A stretch of DNA of 64,000 bases from Latilactobacillus curvatus JCM 1096 = DSM 20019. GTDB lineage: Bacteria > Bacillota > Bacilli > Lactobacillales > Lactobacillaceae. The DNA lies in assembly GCF_004101845.1 (NCBI RefSeq), contig NZ_CP026116.1, positions 1,736,001-1,800,000 on the forward strand, read 5' to 3'. The translations under genes were made by a program, and so were the position numbers. The notes beneath the pieces were generated by a model. It saw nothing but the letters and a program-made list of their open reading frames with translations. It had not been told where the DNA came from and did no database searches. Each line of letters starts with the position of its first letter. Position 1 is the first letter of the stretch. Shown piece after piece: positions 37,454-46,437 of the stretch.

Positions 37454-38353
37454 ATGAAATTAGCAATGATTGGTTTAGGCAAAATGGGGATTAACTTGGT
37501 CGCTAACTTACGACGTAATGGGCACGAGGTTGTCGCCTTTGACTTAAATGAAGCAGCGGTTCAAGAAGCAACCCGCTTAGGTGCATTACCTGCAAAGGAT
37601 ATTGATGATGTGGTGGCACAATTGCCACAACCTAAAATTGTGTGGAGCATGTTACCTGCTGGTAAGCCAACACAAGCCACAATCGAAACGTTAAGTACCA
37701 AATTGACAGCCGGTGACATTGTCATTGACGGTGGTAATTCATTTTTCGAAGATTCTAAACAACACAATGCATTGCTTGCCGCAAAAGGGATTCATTTCTT
37801 CGATGTCGGAACTTCTGGCGGGATGAGCGGTGCTAACGCAGACGGAAACTTCATGATCGGCGGCGACAGCGCGGAAGTCTTCAAACAGATTGAACCGATT
37901 TTTAAAGATATTGCTCAAAAAGATGGCTATCTCTATACCGGGAAGGCTGGTAGTGGTCATTATCTCAAAATGGTGCATAATGGAATTGAATACGGCATGA
38001 TGCAATCTATCGCTGAAGGATTCGATGTGTTATCACATGGTGAGTTTGAATATGATAACGAAGCGGTTGCTAAGGTTTGGAGTAATGGTTCTGTGATTCG
38101 CGGCTGGTTGATGGAATTAGCGGAATCTGCTTTTGCAAAAGACCCTAACTTAGAAGGCTTAAAAGGTATCATGCACTCATCAGGTGAAGGAAAATGGACA
38201 TTAGATGAAGCCTTGAAATTACAAGTCCCAACACCGGTCATTGGTTTATCATTGATGATGCGGTATCGTTCACTTGAAGATGATACATTCACTGGTAAAG
38301 TTGTCGCTGCTTTACGAAATGAATTCGGCGGCCATGCAGTTGATAAGAAATAA
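37454..38353 (+). CDS. gntZ: 6-phosphogluconate dehydrogenase, decarboxylating (short GntZ type)
   Basis: Oxidises 6-phosphogluconate to ribulose-5-phosphate, which feeds phosphoketolase. 299 residues, the short NAD-preferring class rather than the 470-residue Gnd. Rossmann motif MIGLGKMGINLVANL, substrate loop DGGNSFFEDS, GTSGGMSGA and the catalytic-helix KMVHNGIEYGMMQ. I start at ATG 37454 (AAGGGG upstream), not 37424. First gene of gntZ-gntK-gntP. Confidence 0.93.
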   Translation: MKLAMIGLGKMGINLVANLRRNGHEVVAFDLNEAAVQEATRLGALPAKDIDDVVAQLPQPKIVWSMLPAGKPTQATIETLSTKLTAGDIVIDGGNSFFEDSKQHNALLAAKGIHFFDVGTSGGMSGANADGNFMIGGDSAEVFKQIEPIFKDIAQKDGYLYTGKAGSGHYLKMVHNGIEYGMMQSIAEGFDVLSHGEFEYDNEAVAKVWSNGSVIRGWLMELAESAFAKDPNLEGLKGIMHSSGEGKWTLDEALKLQVPTPVIGLSLMMRYRSLEDDTFTGKVVAALRNEFGGHAVDKK

Positions 38354-38401
38354 GTGGTATCCTAGTAAGTAGTCAGTAAACACCACATAAACGAGGTAAT
38401 T

Positions 38402-39949
38402 ATGATGAAATATATGATTGGTGCGGATATTGGAACAACAAGTACGAAAGCGGTTTTATATGATTTAAAAGGGAATGTTAAAGCTTACGCAAACGTTGGT
38501 TATCCTTTATATCAAACCGTACCCGATATGGCAGAAGAAGATCCGGATGAAATTTTTAATGCAGTGTCAGAAGTATTACGACAGGTGATGCGCAAGGGCA
38601 ACGTTCAAGCCGGCGAATTACAGGGCGTTAGTTTCTCGGCTGCGATGCACAGCTTGATTCTGATGGATGCAAATGATCAACCGCTAACTCGGGCAATTAC
38701 TTGGGCGGATAATAGAGCTGCTAAAGCAAGTCAACAATTGAAAGAAAATGGGTTGGGCCAAGCCATTTATCAACACACTGGCACACCAATCCATCCGATG
38801 GCGCCACTTTCAAAACTGATTTGGCTGAAAGAAGCGCAACCTGAATTGTTCAACCAAGCTAGTCAATTCATCGATATTAAAACGTATGTCTTCCAAAAAC
38901 TTTTCCATACGTATCAAATGGATTATTCAATCGCTTCAGCAACCGGCTTGTTCAACATTTTTAATTTAGATTGGGATCAACAAGCCCTTGAAGTGGCTGG
39001 TGTCACACGCCAACAACTACCTGAATTAGTCGAACCAACGGATTATGTTAAAGGGATTGATCCGATCTATGGTGAATTAACCGGCATTGGTGCTGAAGTA
39101 CCATTTATCTTTGGCGCCAGCGATGGGGTTTTATCAAACCTTGGGGTAAATGCAATTGATCCAGGCGTAGTCGCCGTTACTATCGGGACAAGCGGTGCCG
39201 TGCGAGTGGTTGTTGATCATCCAGTGGTTGATCCAAACGGTAAATTATTCTGTTACGCCTTAACCAAGGATAAATGGGTGGTCGGTGGACCGGTCAATAA
39301 CGGGGGAATTGTCTTCCGTTGGGTGCGCGATCAACTTTTTGCACCTGAAAAAATCAAGGCTGAACAAATGCATGTTTCAACATACGATATTTTGACACAA
39401 ATTGCGGCAGAAATTCCGGCTGGTTCAGATGGACTCTTATTCCATCCTTACTTGGGTGGCGAACGGGCACCAATCTGGGATGCAGATGCACGTGGATCAT
39501 ACTTCGGTTTGACGCGGCAACATACACGGGCGCACATGGTGCGTGCAGCGCTTGAAGGCATCGTTTATAACTTATACATGGTGATGCTGATGATTGAAGG
39601 TGTGGCAGGTAAACCAAAGAGTATTCAGGCAACGGGTGGCTTCTCCCGTTCAGAATTATGGCGCCCAATGTTGGCGGATGTCTTTGAACAAGACGTCACG
39701 ATTCCAGAAAGTTTCGAAAGCTCATGTTTAGGTGCTGCTGTCTTAGGGATGTATAGTTTAGGCTTAGTGGATGATCTATCAGCTGTCAAAGAAATGGTTG
39801 GTGTGACGAATGTGCATCATCCAGAAGAAGCCAACTTTGAAGTTTATCGCGAACTATTACCAATCTGGATTCGATTAACACGGGAATTAAATACGGAATA
39901 CGGCGCAATTGCTGACTTCCAACGCAAACATATGCAAGTTAAAGAGTAA
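38402..39949 (+). CDS. gntK: Gluconokinase (FGGY family)
   Basis: Phosphorylates gluconate to 6-phosphogluconate. 515 residues. ATP-binding GADIGTTSTKAVLYD at the N-terminus, ITWADNRAAKAS, FGASDGVLSNLG with the catalytic Asp, and ATGGFSRSELWRPMLADVF near the end. 48 bases after gntZ. A hairpin at 39957-39978 separates it from the permease gene. Confidence 0.93.
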   Translation: MMKYMIGADIGTTSTKAVLYDLKGNVKAYANVGYPLYQTVPDMAEEDPDEIFNAVSEVLRQVMRKGNVQAGELQGVSFSAAMHSLILMDANDQPLTRAITWADNRAAKASQQLKENGLGQAIYQHTGTPIHPMAPLSKLIWLKEAQPELFNQASQFIDIKTYVFQKLFHTYQMDYSIASATGLFNIFNLDWDQQALEVAGVTRQQLPELVEPTDYVKGIDPIYGELTGIGAEVPFIFGASDGVLSNLGVNAIDPGVVAVTIGTSGAVRVVVDHPVVDPNGKLFCYALTKDKWVVGGPVNNGGIVFRWVRDQLFAPEKIKAEQMHVSTYDILTQIAAEIPAGSDGLLFHPYLGGERAPIWDADARGSYFGLTRQHTRAHMVRAALEGIVYNLYMVMLMIEGVAGKPKSIQATGGFSRSELWRPMLADVFEQDVTIPESFESSCLGAAVLGMYSLGLVDDLSAVKEMVGVTNVHHPEEANFEVYRELLPIWIRLTRELNTEYGAIADFQRKHMQVKE

Positions 39950-39956
39950 CGAAGTG

Positions 39957-39985
39957 AACTGGGTCTGAAAGCCCAGTTACTTTTA
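39957..39985 (+). terminator. Hairpin between gntK and gntP
   Basis: AACTGGG / CCCAGTT with an 8-base loop, then ACTTTT. The T run is short, so it may lower rather than stop expression of the permease. Confidence 0.5.
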
Positions 39986-40029
39986 ACAATATCATGATAG
40001 CGCAAACATTATTGAAAATAGGGAAAATT

Positions 40030-41381
40030 ATGGCATTAGTAGTCCTATTATTGGGCATTATCTTATTACTCGCCCTTATTATTCGATTTAAGATCAATAC
40101 GTTTATCGCTTTAGTTATAACGGCAATGGCCGTTGGGGTTGGCCTAGGTATGCCATTAACGGACATTGCAACCAGTGTTCAAAACGGGATTGGCGGTCAA
40201 CTTGGTGAGCTCTCAATTGTCTTTGGCTTTGGTGCCATGATGGGGCGGTTAGTTGCCGACGCTGGTGGCGCGTTTAGAATCGCGCATACCTTAATCGATA
40301 TGTTCGGTAAAAAAGACTTCAAATTGCAATTATGTTGGCTTCGTTCATCATTGGGATTGCCTTATTCTTTGAAGTTGGGATGGTCTTGTTAGTACCAATC
40401 GTTTTCGCGATTGCAATCGAAGTAAGTGTGTCAATTTTGTACCTTGGAATTCCGATGGCTGCAGCACTTTCTGTCACACATGGGTTCTTGCCACCCCATC
40501 CAGCACCAACAGCAATTACCTCAGCTTTAGGGGCAAATGCTGGTCACGTATTGTTATATGGGGTCTTAATTGCGATCCCTTCAGTGATTATTGCCGGTCC
40601 ATTATTCACTAAGATTGCAAAACGCTTAGTACCAGATGCGTTCGCGCGCCAAGGTAATCTGACGGCACTTGGGCCTCAGAAAACCTTTAAATTAGACGAA
40701 ACACCGGGGTTTGGAATTAGTGTCATAACCTCATTATTCCCAGTCATTTTGATGGCTGTCACCACGATTTATCAAATGGCCTTTAACGGCGGGAAATTAC
40801 CTAAAAATCCAACGATGCTGGATTCAATCGTCGGTTTTATCGGGACACCAGCCATTGCAATGACCATTTCATTGATGGTTGCGATGTATACGATGGGTTG
40901 GGCGCGTCGGATTAAAACCCTAGCGATTATGAAGACGATTGAAGAAGCCGTTAAATCAATCGCGATGTCACTCCTAGTCATTGGTGGGGGTGGTGCGTTT
41001 AAACAAATCCTCATCGACGGTGGGGTTGGCGATAGTGTCACTAAATTATTCGCAAATGCCAATTTATCACCACTATTATTAGGTTGGTTAATCGCAGTTG
41101 TCTTACGGGTGGCATTGGGTTCAGCAACTGTTGCGTCATTGACGGCGGCAGGCTTGGTCTTACCACTAATGCAATCAGCCGGTGTGAACCCTGCACTGAT
41201 GGTCCTTTCAATTGGAGCCGGCAGTTTAGCGGCTTCCCACGTGAATGATGCCGGGTTCTGGATGTTCAAGGAATACTTTGATTTAAGTCTCAAAGAAACC
41301 CTTGCAACTTGGACAGTTTTGGAAACATTGATTTCGATTGTTGGGTTAATTGGCGTTTTACTATTAAGTTTAGTCGTCTAA
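40030..41381 (+). pseudogene. gntP: Gluconate permease GntP, frameshifted
   Basis: A GntP-family gluconate:H+ symporter split by one frameshift. Codons 1-101 read MALVVLLLGIILLLALIIRFKINTF through MFGKKDFKLQ. The frame then changes near 40329 and continues with MLASFIIGIALFFEVGMVLLVP to a normal C-terminus. Restoring one base (CAATTATG to CAAATTATG, giving KLQIMLASF) yields exactly 450 residues, the usual length. The start is ATG 40030 with AGGG 7 bases upstream. As read, gluconate uptake by this gene is lost; an assembly error at an A run is the alternative. Confidence 0.85.
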
Positions 41382-41407
41382 ATAAAAGTTAAATGACGTT
41401 GGCTGTT

Positions 41408-42450
41408 GGTAGATTGTAAAATTAATCCGAACGCTGTTCGGACAAAAAAGATCAGCTTCCTTTAAAATGGTGTTTACCACAAACCCATCTTTTAGGAGCT
41501 GATCTTTTGTCTAGTATAACCTATTCCGAACGAATTAAAATCGAAACCTTTTGTGAACTAGGGCTGTCCAATATCCAAATGGGCGTTCGGCTGAACCGAT
41601 CACCGTCAACAATTTCTTATGAATTATCTCGATGTCAACCTTATCAGGCTGAATTAGCACAAACAGATGCCGAATACAAGCGATCACGATGTGGTCGGAA
41701 AACTAAGCTGAGCGATGAGTTAAAGCAAAAAATTCTCAACCATTTACGTCTAAGCTGGTCACCAGGAATGATTGCTCACGAATTTAAACTAGCTACTAAA
41801 TCTATTTATAATTGGCTAAATCAGGGGAGAATTGGTTTCTCCTTGAATGATCTACCTGAACATGGCGTACGCCAACGGCGTAACGTTGACCAACGATCCA
41901 AATATAATCAATCTTTGGGGCGATCAATTGAACAGCGTCCCATGATGATTAATCAACGTAAGCGCATCGGCGATTTTGAACTAGATACAGTCGTTGGTCC
42001 TCGTGGGCATAGTAAGGCAGTTTTATTAACTTTAATCGATCGAAAATCACGGTTCCTTTGGGCATACCGGTTAAAAGATCGGACGACAGCGACTGTTAAT
42101 GAAGCACTAACTAAGTTCCTAACCACTTTTAATGGTCCGGTGCACAGCTTTACTGTGGACCGTGGCACTGAGTTTAGTGGGCTAGTATCACTTGAATCAC
42201 AATATGGTATTAAGACCTATTACTGCCATGCTTATACTCCAGCTGAACGTGGTAGTAATGAACGCTTTAATCGGAATTTACGTTATTTTTATCCTAAAGG
42301 GACTCGTTTTGAGCACATTAGTGCTCAAGATTTAACGACGACGTTACTCCAAATTAACCAGCGACCGCTTAAAATACTCGACTGGCAAACACCGTATCAG
42401 GTTATGCTGACAAATTTGTCCAAAAATTCGGATTAAATTTGCAATCTACC
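41408..42450 (+). mobile_element. IS30-family insertion sequence, copy 1 (ISLsa1-like), 1043 bp
   Basis: Terminal inverted repeats GGTAGATTGTAAAATTAATC (left) and the complement of GATTAAATTTGCAATCTACC (right), two mismatches. It is flanked by the 4-bp direct repeat TGTT (41404-41407 and 42451-42454). It carries one transposase gene. Just inside the left end are a palindrome CCGAAC-GCT-GTTCGG (41427-41441) and a long hairpin covering the transposase start. Intact. Confidence 0.95.
41507..42436 (+). CDS. IS30-family transposase, copy 1
   Basis: A 309-residue DDE transposase. The N-terminal HTH region (LSNIQMGVRLNRSPSTISYELSR, then a second HTH at SWSPGMIAHEFKLATKSIYNWL) binds the ends. Catalytic Asp residues lie in GDFELDTVVGPRG and FTVDRGTEFSG, and the Glu in TPAERGSNERFNRNLRYFYPKGT. 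It starts at TTG with AGGAG upstream, both inside the 3' arm of a hairpin (41446-41457 with 41497-41508), which should limit expression from outside transcripts. Confidence 0.95.
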   Translation: MSSITYSERIKIETFCELGLSNIQMGVRLNRSPSTISYELSRCQPYQAELAQTDAEYKRSRCGRKTKLSDELKQKILNHLRLSWSPGMIAHEFKLATKSIYNWLNQGRIGFSLNDLPEHGVRQRRNVDQRSKYNQSLGRSIEQRPMMINQRKRIGDFELDTVVGPRGHSKAVLLTLIDRKSRFLWAYRLKDRTTATVNEALTKFLTTFNGPVHSFTVDRGTEFSGLVSLESQYGIKTYYCHAYTPAERGSNERFNRNLRYFYPKGTRFEHISAQDLTTTLLQINQRPLKILDWQTPYQVMLTNLSKNSD

Positions 42451-42697
42451 TGTTAAAGACAGTCAACGTCATTTTTAATAGCACTTAAGGTGGGCAATTA
42501 TTTGTAATCGGTTACCTAAAAAAACGCTGAGAAACAGCTTTTTTTTAATCTTGTTCAGGGACAACATCAAAGAGATATGATAGAATGGGTAAGGATTAAT
42601 TTGAACACTGGAGACGATCAGAGTTAGGTCATCCTAAAATCAAAGTCATTGAATCCTAATAGTTGAACGACTCAATCGAAGAGAAAGAGGTACTTAT

Positions 42698-44095
42698 ATG
42701 GATAAGAAGCAGCGAGAAGATTCACAAAAGGGTGAACTTAATCAACAAAAGCATGAGAAATTCATACACTATGCTGATGGCACGAGTCTTGAAGAAATTA
42801 ATAACACGGTTGCGATTCCCAAGAACGCTGGTTTTTGGCGGACGTTGATGGCCTTTATGGGACCTGGTGCGTTAGTGGCCGTTGGTTATATGGATCCAGG
42901 GAACTGGATCACGTCAATCGCCGGTGGTGCGCAATACGCATACACCTTGATCAGTGTGATCCTAGTATCAAACTTAATTGCGATGTTATTACAAGCAATG
43001 GCAGCGCGTTTAGGAATTGTGACCGGAATGGATTTAGCGCAGATGACGCGGGCCAAAACCGGTAAAAAGATGGGGATTTTCCTCTGGATTGTCACCGAAT
43101 TAGCAATTATGGCGACCGACATCGCCGAAATTATTGGTTCCGCAATTGCGTTAGAACTGATTTTCAACATCCCATTGCTCTGGGGTGTCTTAATTACCGC
43201 ATTTGACGTCTTGCTATTATTACTATTAATGAAACTTGGTTTCCGGAAGATCGAAGCGATTGTCGCAACCTTGGTGGCCGTTATTTTATTCGTTTTCTTA
43301 TACGAAGTGATTCTAGCGCAACCAAATATGGGCGACGTAATGCGCGGATTTGTACCAAGTACACGGATTGTTACCAACCAGAAGATGCTATTCTTGGCAT
43401 TAGGGATTGTCGGGGCAACTGTTATGCCGCATAATCTCTACTTGCATTCGTCAATCGCACAAGCACGTCAATATGACCGTGACGATTACGCCGAAAAGAA
43501 GAAAGCAATCAAGTTTACAGTCATTGATTCAAACATTCAATTATCAGTCGCATTTATCGTTAACTGTTTACTCTTAGTTTTAGGGGCAGCAATGTTCTTT
43601 GGAACTAACAGTGATTTAGGACGATTCGTTGACTTATTCAATGCTTTACAAAACAAAGAAATTGTTGGGAGCATTGCTAGCCCAATGTTGAGTTTACTCT
43701 TTGCCGTTGCTTTATTAGCTTCTGGTCAAAATTCAACCATCACAGGGACACTTTCAGGACAAATCGTCATGGAAGGTTTCGTTCGCATGAAGATTCCATT
43801 GTGGGCACGACGGGTGATTACCCGTGGGTTATCAATCTTACCTGTTATTATTTTCACGGTTTACTACCATGGGAACGAAGCACAAGTTGAAAACCTCTTG
43901 ATTTACTCACAAGTCTTCTTGAGTGTTGCATTGCCAGTCTCGATGATTCCATTGACAATGTTCACGAGTGATGAAAAAATCATGGGCCCATTCGTTAACC
44001 GCCCTTGGGTGAAATATACGGCATGGTTTGTCACAATTGTGTTGACGCTTTTAAATATCTATTTGATTCTACAAACAATCGGCTTAGTTGGCTAA
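42698..44095 (+). CDS. mntH: Nramp manganese/divalent metal transporter
   Basis: A proton-coupled Mn2+/Fe2+ importer. 465 residues with about 11 membrane helices after a hydrophilic 45-residue N-terminus. Metal-site motifs GYMDPGNW (TM1) and [14 protein letters not shown] (TM6) are intact. AAAGAGG lies upstream of ATG 42698. The 240-base region before it holds the broken gntP terminator, a GCTG-AGAAA-CAGC hairpin with T run at 42524-42546 and a leader with GGATT/AATCC pairing, which is not a clear known riboswitch. Confidence 0.94.
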   Translation: MDKKQREDSQKGELNQQKHEKFIHYADGTSLEEINNTVAIPKNAGFWRTLMAFMGPGALVAVGYMDPGNWITSIAGGAQYAYTLISVILVSNLIAMLLQAMAARLGIVTGMDLAQMTRAKTGKKMGIFLWIVTELAIMATDIAEIIGSAIALELIFNIPLLWGVLITAFDVLLLLLLMKLGFRKIEAIVATLVAVILFVFLYEVILAQPNMGDVMRGFVPSTRIVTNQKMLFLALGIVGATVMPHNLYLHSSIAQARQYDRDDYAEKKKAIKFTVIDSNIQLSVAFIVNCLLLVLGAAMFFGTNSDLGRFVDLFNALQNKEIVGSIASPMLSLLFAVALLASGQNSTITGTLSGQIVMEGFVRMKIPLWARRVITRGLSILPVIIFTVYYHGNEAQVENLLIYSQVFLSVALPVSMIPLTMFTSDEKIMGPFVNRPWVKYTAWFVTIVLTLLNIYLILQTIGLVG

Positions 44096-44104
44096 TGAAT
44101 AGGT

Positions 44105-44149
44105 GCTCGTTAATCCGTAAATTGATATGGATTGACGAGCGCTTTTTTT
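44105..44149 (+). terminator. mntH terminator
   Basis: GCTCGTTAATCC / GGATTGACGAGC with one G-T pair and a 12-base loop, then seven T. Confidence 0.88.
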
Positions 44150-44197
44150 GTTCGGTATGCTAGACTAGAGATAAGGTATTATTTTGGAGGGATTTTA

Positions 44198-44899
44198 TTG
44201 TTTGAAGTAACGAGTGTGCATATCATTATTCGACTGCTACTGGCAACCTTAATTGCTGGGATTATCGGATCTGATCGGGAATATAAGAACCGCCCAGCCG
44301 GAATGCGGACACACATTCTGGTCTGCATTGGTGCGTGTGTGATTGCGATGATTCAGCAGGAAATCGCAGCGCAAAACGTTCAATTTGCATTAGCGCATAG
44401 TGCGATTAGTACCACTATTCGTTCTGATCAAGCGCGGCTGATTGCACAAGTTGTCAGTGGGATTGGTTTTTTAGGAGCTGGAACGATTATTGTCACCCGC
44501 CACAAGATTCAAGGATTGACGACGGCGGCCTCACTTTGGGCTACTGCGGGATTAGGACTTGCAATTGGGATGGGCTACTATCAAATTGCGGTGATCAGTG
44601 CGGTCTTTGTCATTTTCGTGATTGTCTTCTTGAAAAAGATTATTCACATCAATACGTTGAAAAAAATCGAAATTAAGTATAAGCATAAATTGGAAACCAA
44701 GGAGTTTATTCAGAGCTATTTTGAACAACATCAGATTCAAATTCGCGATGTGAACTTCTCAGTAACGCAAAACGAACGTGATACGATTTACACTAACGTC
44801 TATCGCATCGAAATTCCCCGGGAAATGCAATATGCAGAAATTGTGGAAGATATCTCGATGAATAAGAACATCATGACGATTCGAATGGTCAGTGTCTAA
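44198..44899 (+). CDS. MgtC/SapB-family membrane protein
   Basis: A 233-residue protein with about five N-terminal membrane helices and a soluble C-terminal ACT-like domain. Family motifs: IIGSDREYKNRPAGMRTHILVCIGAC and QVVSGIGFLGAGTIIV...GLTTAASLWATAGLGLAIGMGYY. The start is TTG 44198 with GGAGGG 7 bases upstream; the frame runs back to 44132 without conservation. MgtC proteins act in magnesium or acid stress and ATPase control; here it lies after mntH. Repeat E follows the stop at once. Confidence 0.88.
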   Translation: MFEVTSVHIIIRLLLATLIAGIIGSDREYKNRPAGMRTHILVCIGACVIAMIQQEIAAQNVQFALAHSAISTTIRSDQARLIAQVVSGIGFLGAGTIIVTRHKIQGLTTAASLWATAGLGLAIGMGYYQIAVISAVFVIFVIVFLKKIIHINTLKKIEIKYKHKLETKEFIQSYFEQHQIQIRDVNFSVTQNERDTIYTNVYRIEIPREMQYAEIVEDISMNKNIMTIRMVSV

Positions 44900-44900
44900 A

Positions 44901-45009
44901 AGAGTGCGCAAGCAGGCGTTTATATTTCGAGTATTAACTGGATTTGTCTGCAATCGCCGATGCGACAAGTTTGGTTAAGCACAGGAATATGCCTGCTGGA
45001 GCACGTTTA
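44901..45009 (+). repeat. Structured 3'-UTR repeat, copy E
   Basis: Starts 1 base after the mgtC-like stop. P1 is AGCAGGC/GCCTGCT and P2 is ATATT/AATAT. The loop is CGAGTAT opposite AGCACAG, with P3 TTAAC/GTTAA. The apex is of the ACTGGATTTG ... type (as C2 and D1) but shorter. A terminator follows 41 bases later. Confidence 0.82.
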
Positions 45010-45050
45010 AAAAAAGTGTGCTGTCTCAATCGGGAAATACATTTACGAAA

Positions 45051-45094
45051 AAAGAAGCCCCCTGATAAACTTTTTTATCAGGGGGCTTCTTTTT
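45051..45094. terminator. Bidirectional terminator
   Basis: AAAGAAGCCCCCTGATAA with its exact complement around a 6-base loop, then five T. It serves both the mgtC-like gene and the convergent permease gene. Confidence 0.92.
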
Positions 45095-45102
45095 ATTTCA
45101 GT

Positions 45103-46437
45103 CTAATTAAACGCAATTTGTCTGTCTCTTGGTAAGATTAAGTTGAGAATAATTGCGGCAAGCGCACAAATCGAAATTGGTGATTCAAGTAAGTATTGGA
45201 TCATTTGAGGCGTTGCTTTCACCAATGATTGTGGCATGATGATGATGGCGATACATAGAATGATTGGAATTCCGATGATGTACATATCACGTTCTTGGGT
45301 GTGTAGTGTGCGAATAACATTTAACCCGTTGAGCATGATAGTTGAACAAATGATGGCGAAAATCCCACCAATAACTGGGGCTGGAATCGCTGATAAGAAG
45401 GCCGCTAATTTATTAAAGAAGCCGAAGATGATAAACCAAATCCCGGCAGAAACGAATACTTTTTTACTAGCAACACCGGTGATTGAAATAATGCCGGCGT
45501 TAGTTGCATACCCTGTAACTGGTGAGCCGCCTAAGAGTGCAGCGATTAAACAGCTAATTCCTTCACCGATAATCCCGTGATTCCATTGTTTCTTACTGAT
45601 GGGCGAATCCGTAACGGCACTCATTGCAAACCAAGTCCCGGTCGTTTCGGTCATTAAAACGGCGTAGATAATGACGAAGGTCATGATTGCTGTCATCGAA
45701 AAGTGCATACCATAGTGGAATGCGGTGAAACTTGGCAAGCTAAACCAACTCGCTTCGTTCACACTTTGCCAGTCAAATTTACCAAGCATGGTTGCTAAAA
45801 CAGTTCCGCCTAATAAGGCGATGATGATGGAACTAACTTTGAAGAGTTTTTGTAATTTAGGGAAGTAGATACCTAGCGAAACACAAAGAATTAGAATGGC
45901 GACGGTCACAACAGCCAGGAGTAAGTTCTCATTGATATTGCCCTGTGCTTTGAAAATGTTATCACCTAAAGCAGATGGCATCAGTGAAAGACCAACGATG
46001 GTGATGATTGTGCCACCGACGACTTGGGGGACTAAGCTGTTAATAATTTTTTGGAAGAGGCCGGTGACGCCGAGAAGAATTAACAGAATTGAACCGACAA
46101 TTGAAGCGCCAATCACCGTTGCCATCCCGCCGTCTTTAGCACCACTAGCAAAGTAAATCCCGGCGATTGCCCCAATTGGAACAAATGAAGGACCTTGGGA
46201 AACAGGCATTTTCATAAAAAATTTGGTTTGAAGAATCGTACCAATCCCGGCAGCAAGGAATGTCGCTTGAATTAAGCCGGCTTTTGCATCAAGACCCATC
46301 GCCAATAAACCGGCAATGATAACGGGGGGAACGTAGACATCCATTGCTAAAACGTGTTGTAGTCCTAAGAAGCCAGCTTCTTGATTCGAAATCGGCTCGT
46401 CAGGACCGACCATTAATTTTTGAGATTGTTCATTCAT
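45103..46437 (-). CDS. NCS2-family purine (guanine/xanthine/uracil) permease
   Basis: A 444-residue nucleobase:H+ symporter with about 14 membrane segments. Motifs: LGLQHVLAMDVYVPPVIIAG (TM1), QGPSFVPIGAIAGIY, TETTGTWFAMSAVTD and the ALLGGSPVTGYATNAGIISITGVASKKV signature loop. AAAAGGAG lies 10 bases before ATG 46437. The start overlaps the end of the guanine deaminase gene by 8 bases, so guanine or xanthine is the likely substrate. Confidence 0.9.
   Translation of the reverse strand: MNEQSQKLMVGPDEPISNQEAGFLGLQHVLAMDVYVPPVIIAGLLAMGLDAKAGLIQATFLAAGIGTILQTKFFMKMPVSQGPSFVPIGAIAGIYFASGAKDGGMATVIGASIVGSILLILLGVTGLFQKIINSLVPQVVGGTIITIVGLSLMPSALGDNIFKAQGNINENLLLAVVTVAILILCVSLGIYFPKLQKLFKVSSIIIALLGGTVLATMLGKFDWQSVNEASWFSLPSFTAFHYGMHFSMTAIMTFVIIYAVLMTETTGTWFAMSAVTDSPISKKQWNHGIIGEGISCLIAALLGGSPVTGYATNAGIISITGVASKKVFVSAGIWFIIFGFFNKLAAFLSAIPAPVIGGIFAIICSTIMLNGLNVIRTLHTQERDMYIIGIPIILCIAIIIMPQSLVKATPQMIQYLLESPISICALAAIILNLILPRDRQIAFN

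Larger units (their letters stand above)
41395..42476 (+). terminator. gntP terminator split by the IS30-family element
   Basis: The left arm GACGTTGGCTGT (41395-41406) and right arm ACAGTCAACGTC (42459-42470) plus a T run form one stem once the IS and one copy of the TGTT duplication are removed. The IS sits at the hairpin loop. Confidence 0.8.

Noticed and set aside
40290-40392. Programmed frameshift in gntP
   Set aside because: No slippery heptamer with downstream structure is evident, and GntP proteins are made from one frame elsewhere; a simple base loss explains it.
42509-42522. cre or operator at TGTAATCGGTTACC before mntH
   Set aside because: Matches the cre consensus at only 11 of 14 and is far from the likely promoter.
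45236-46156. Antisense reading frames over the purine permease gene and similar frames opposite other membrane protein genes
   Set aside because: They mirror strong coding sequence, lack ribosome-binding sites and encode no recognisable domain.
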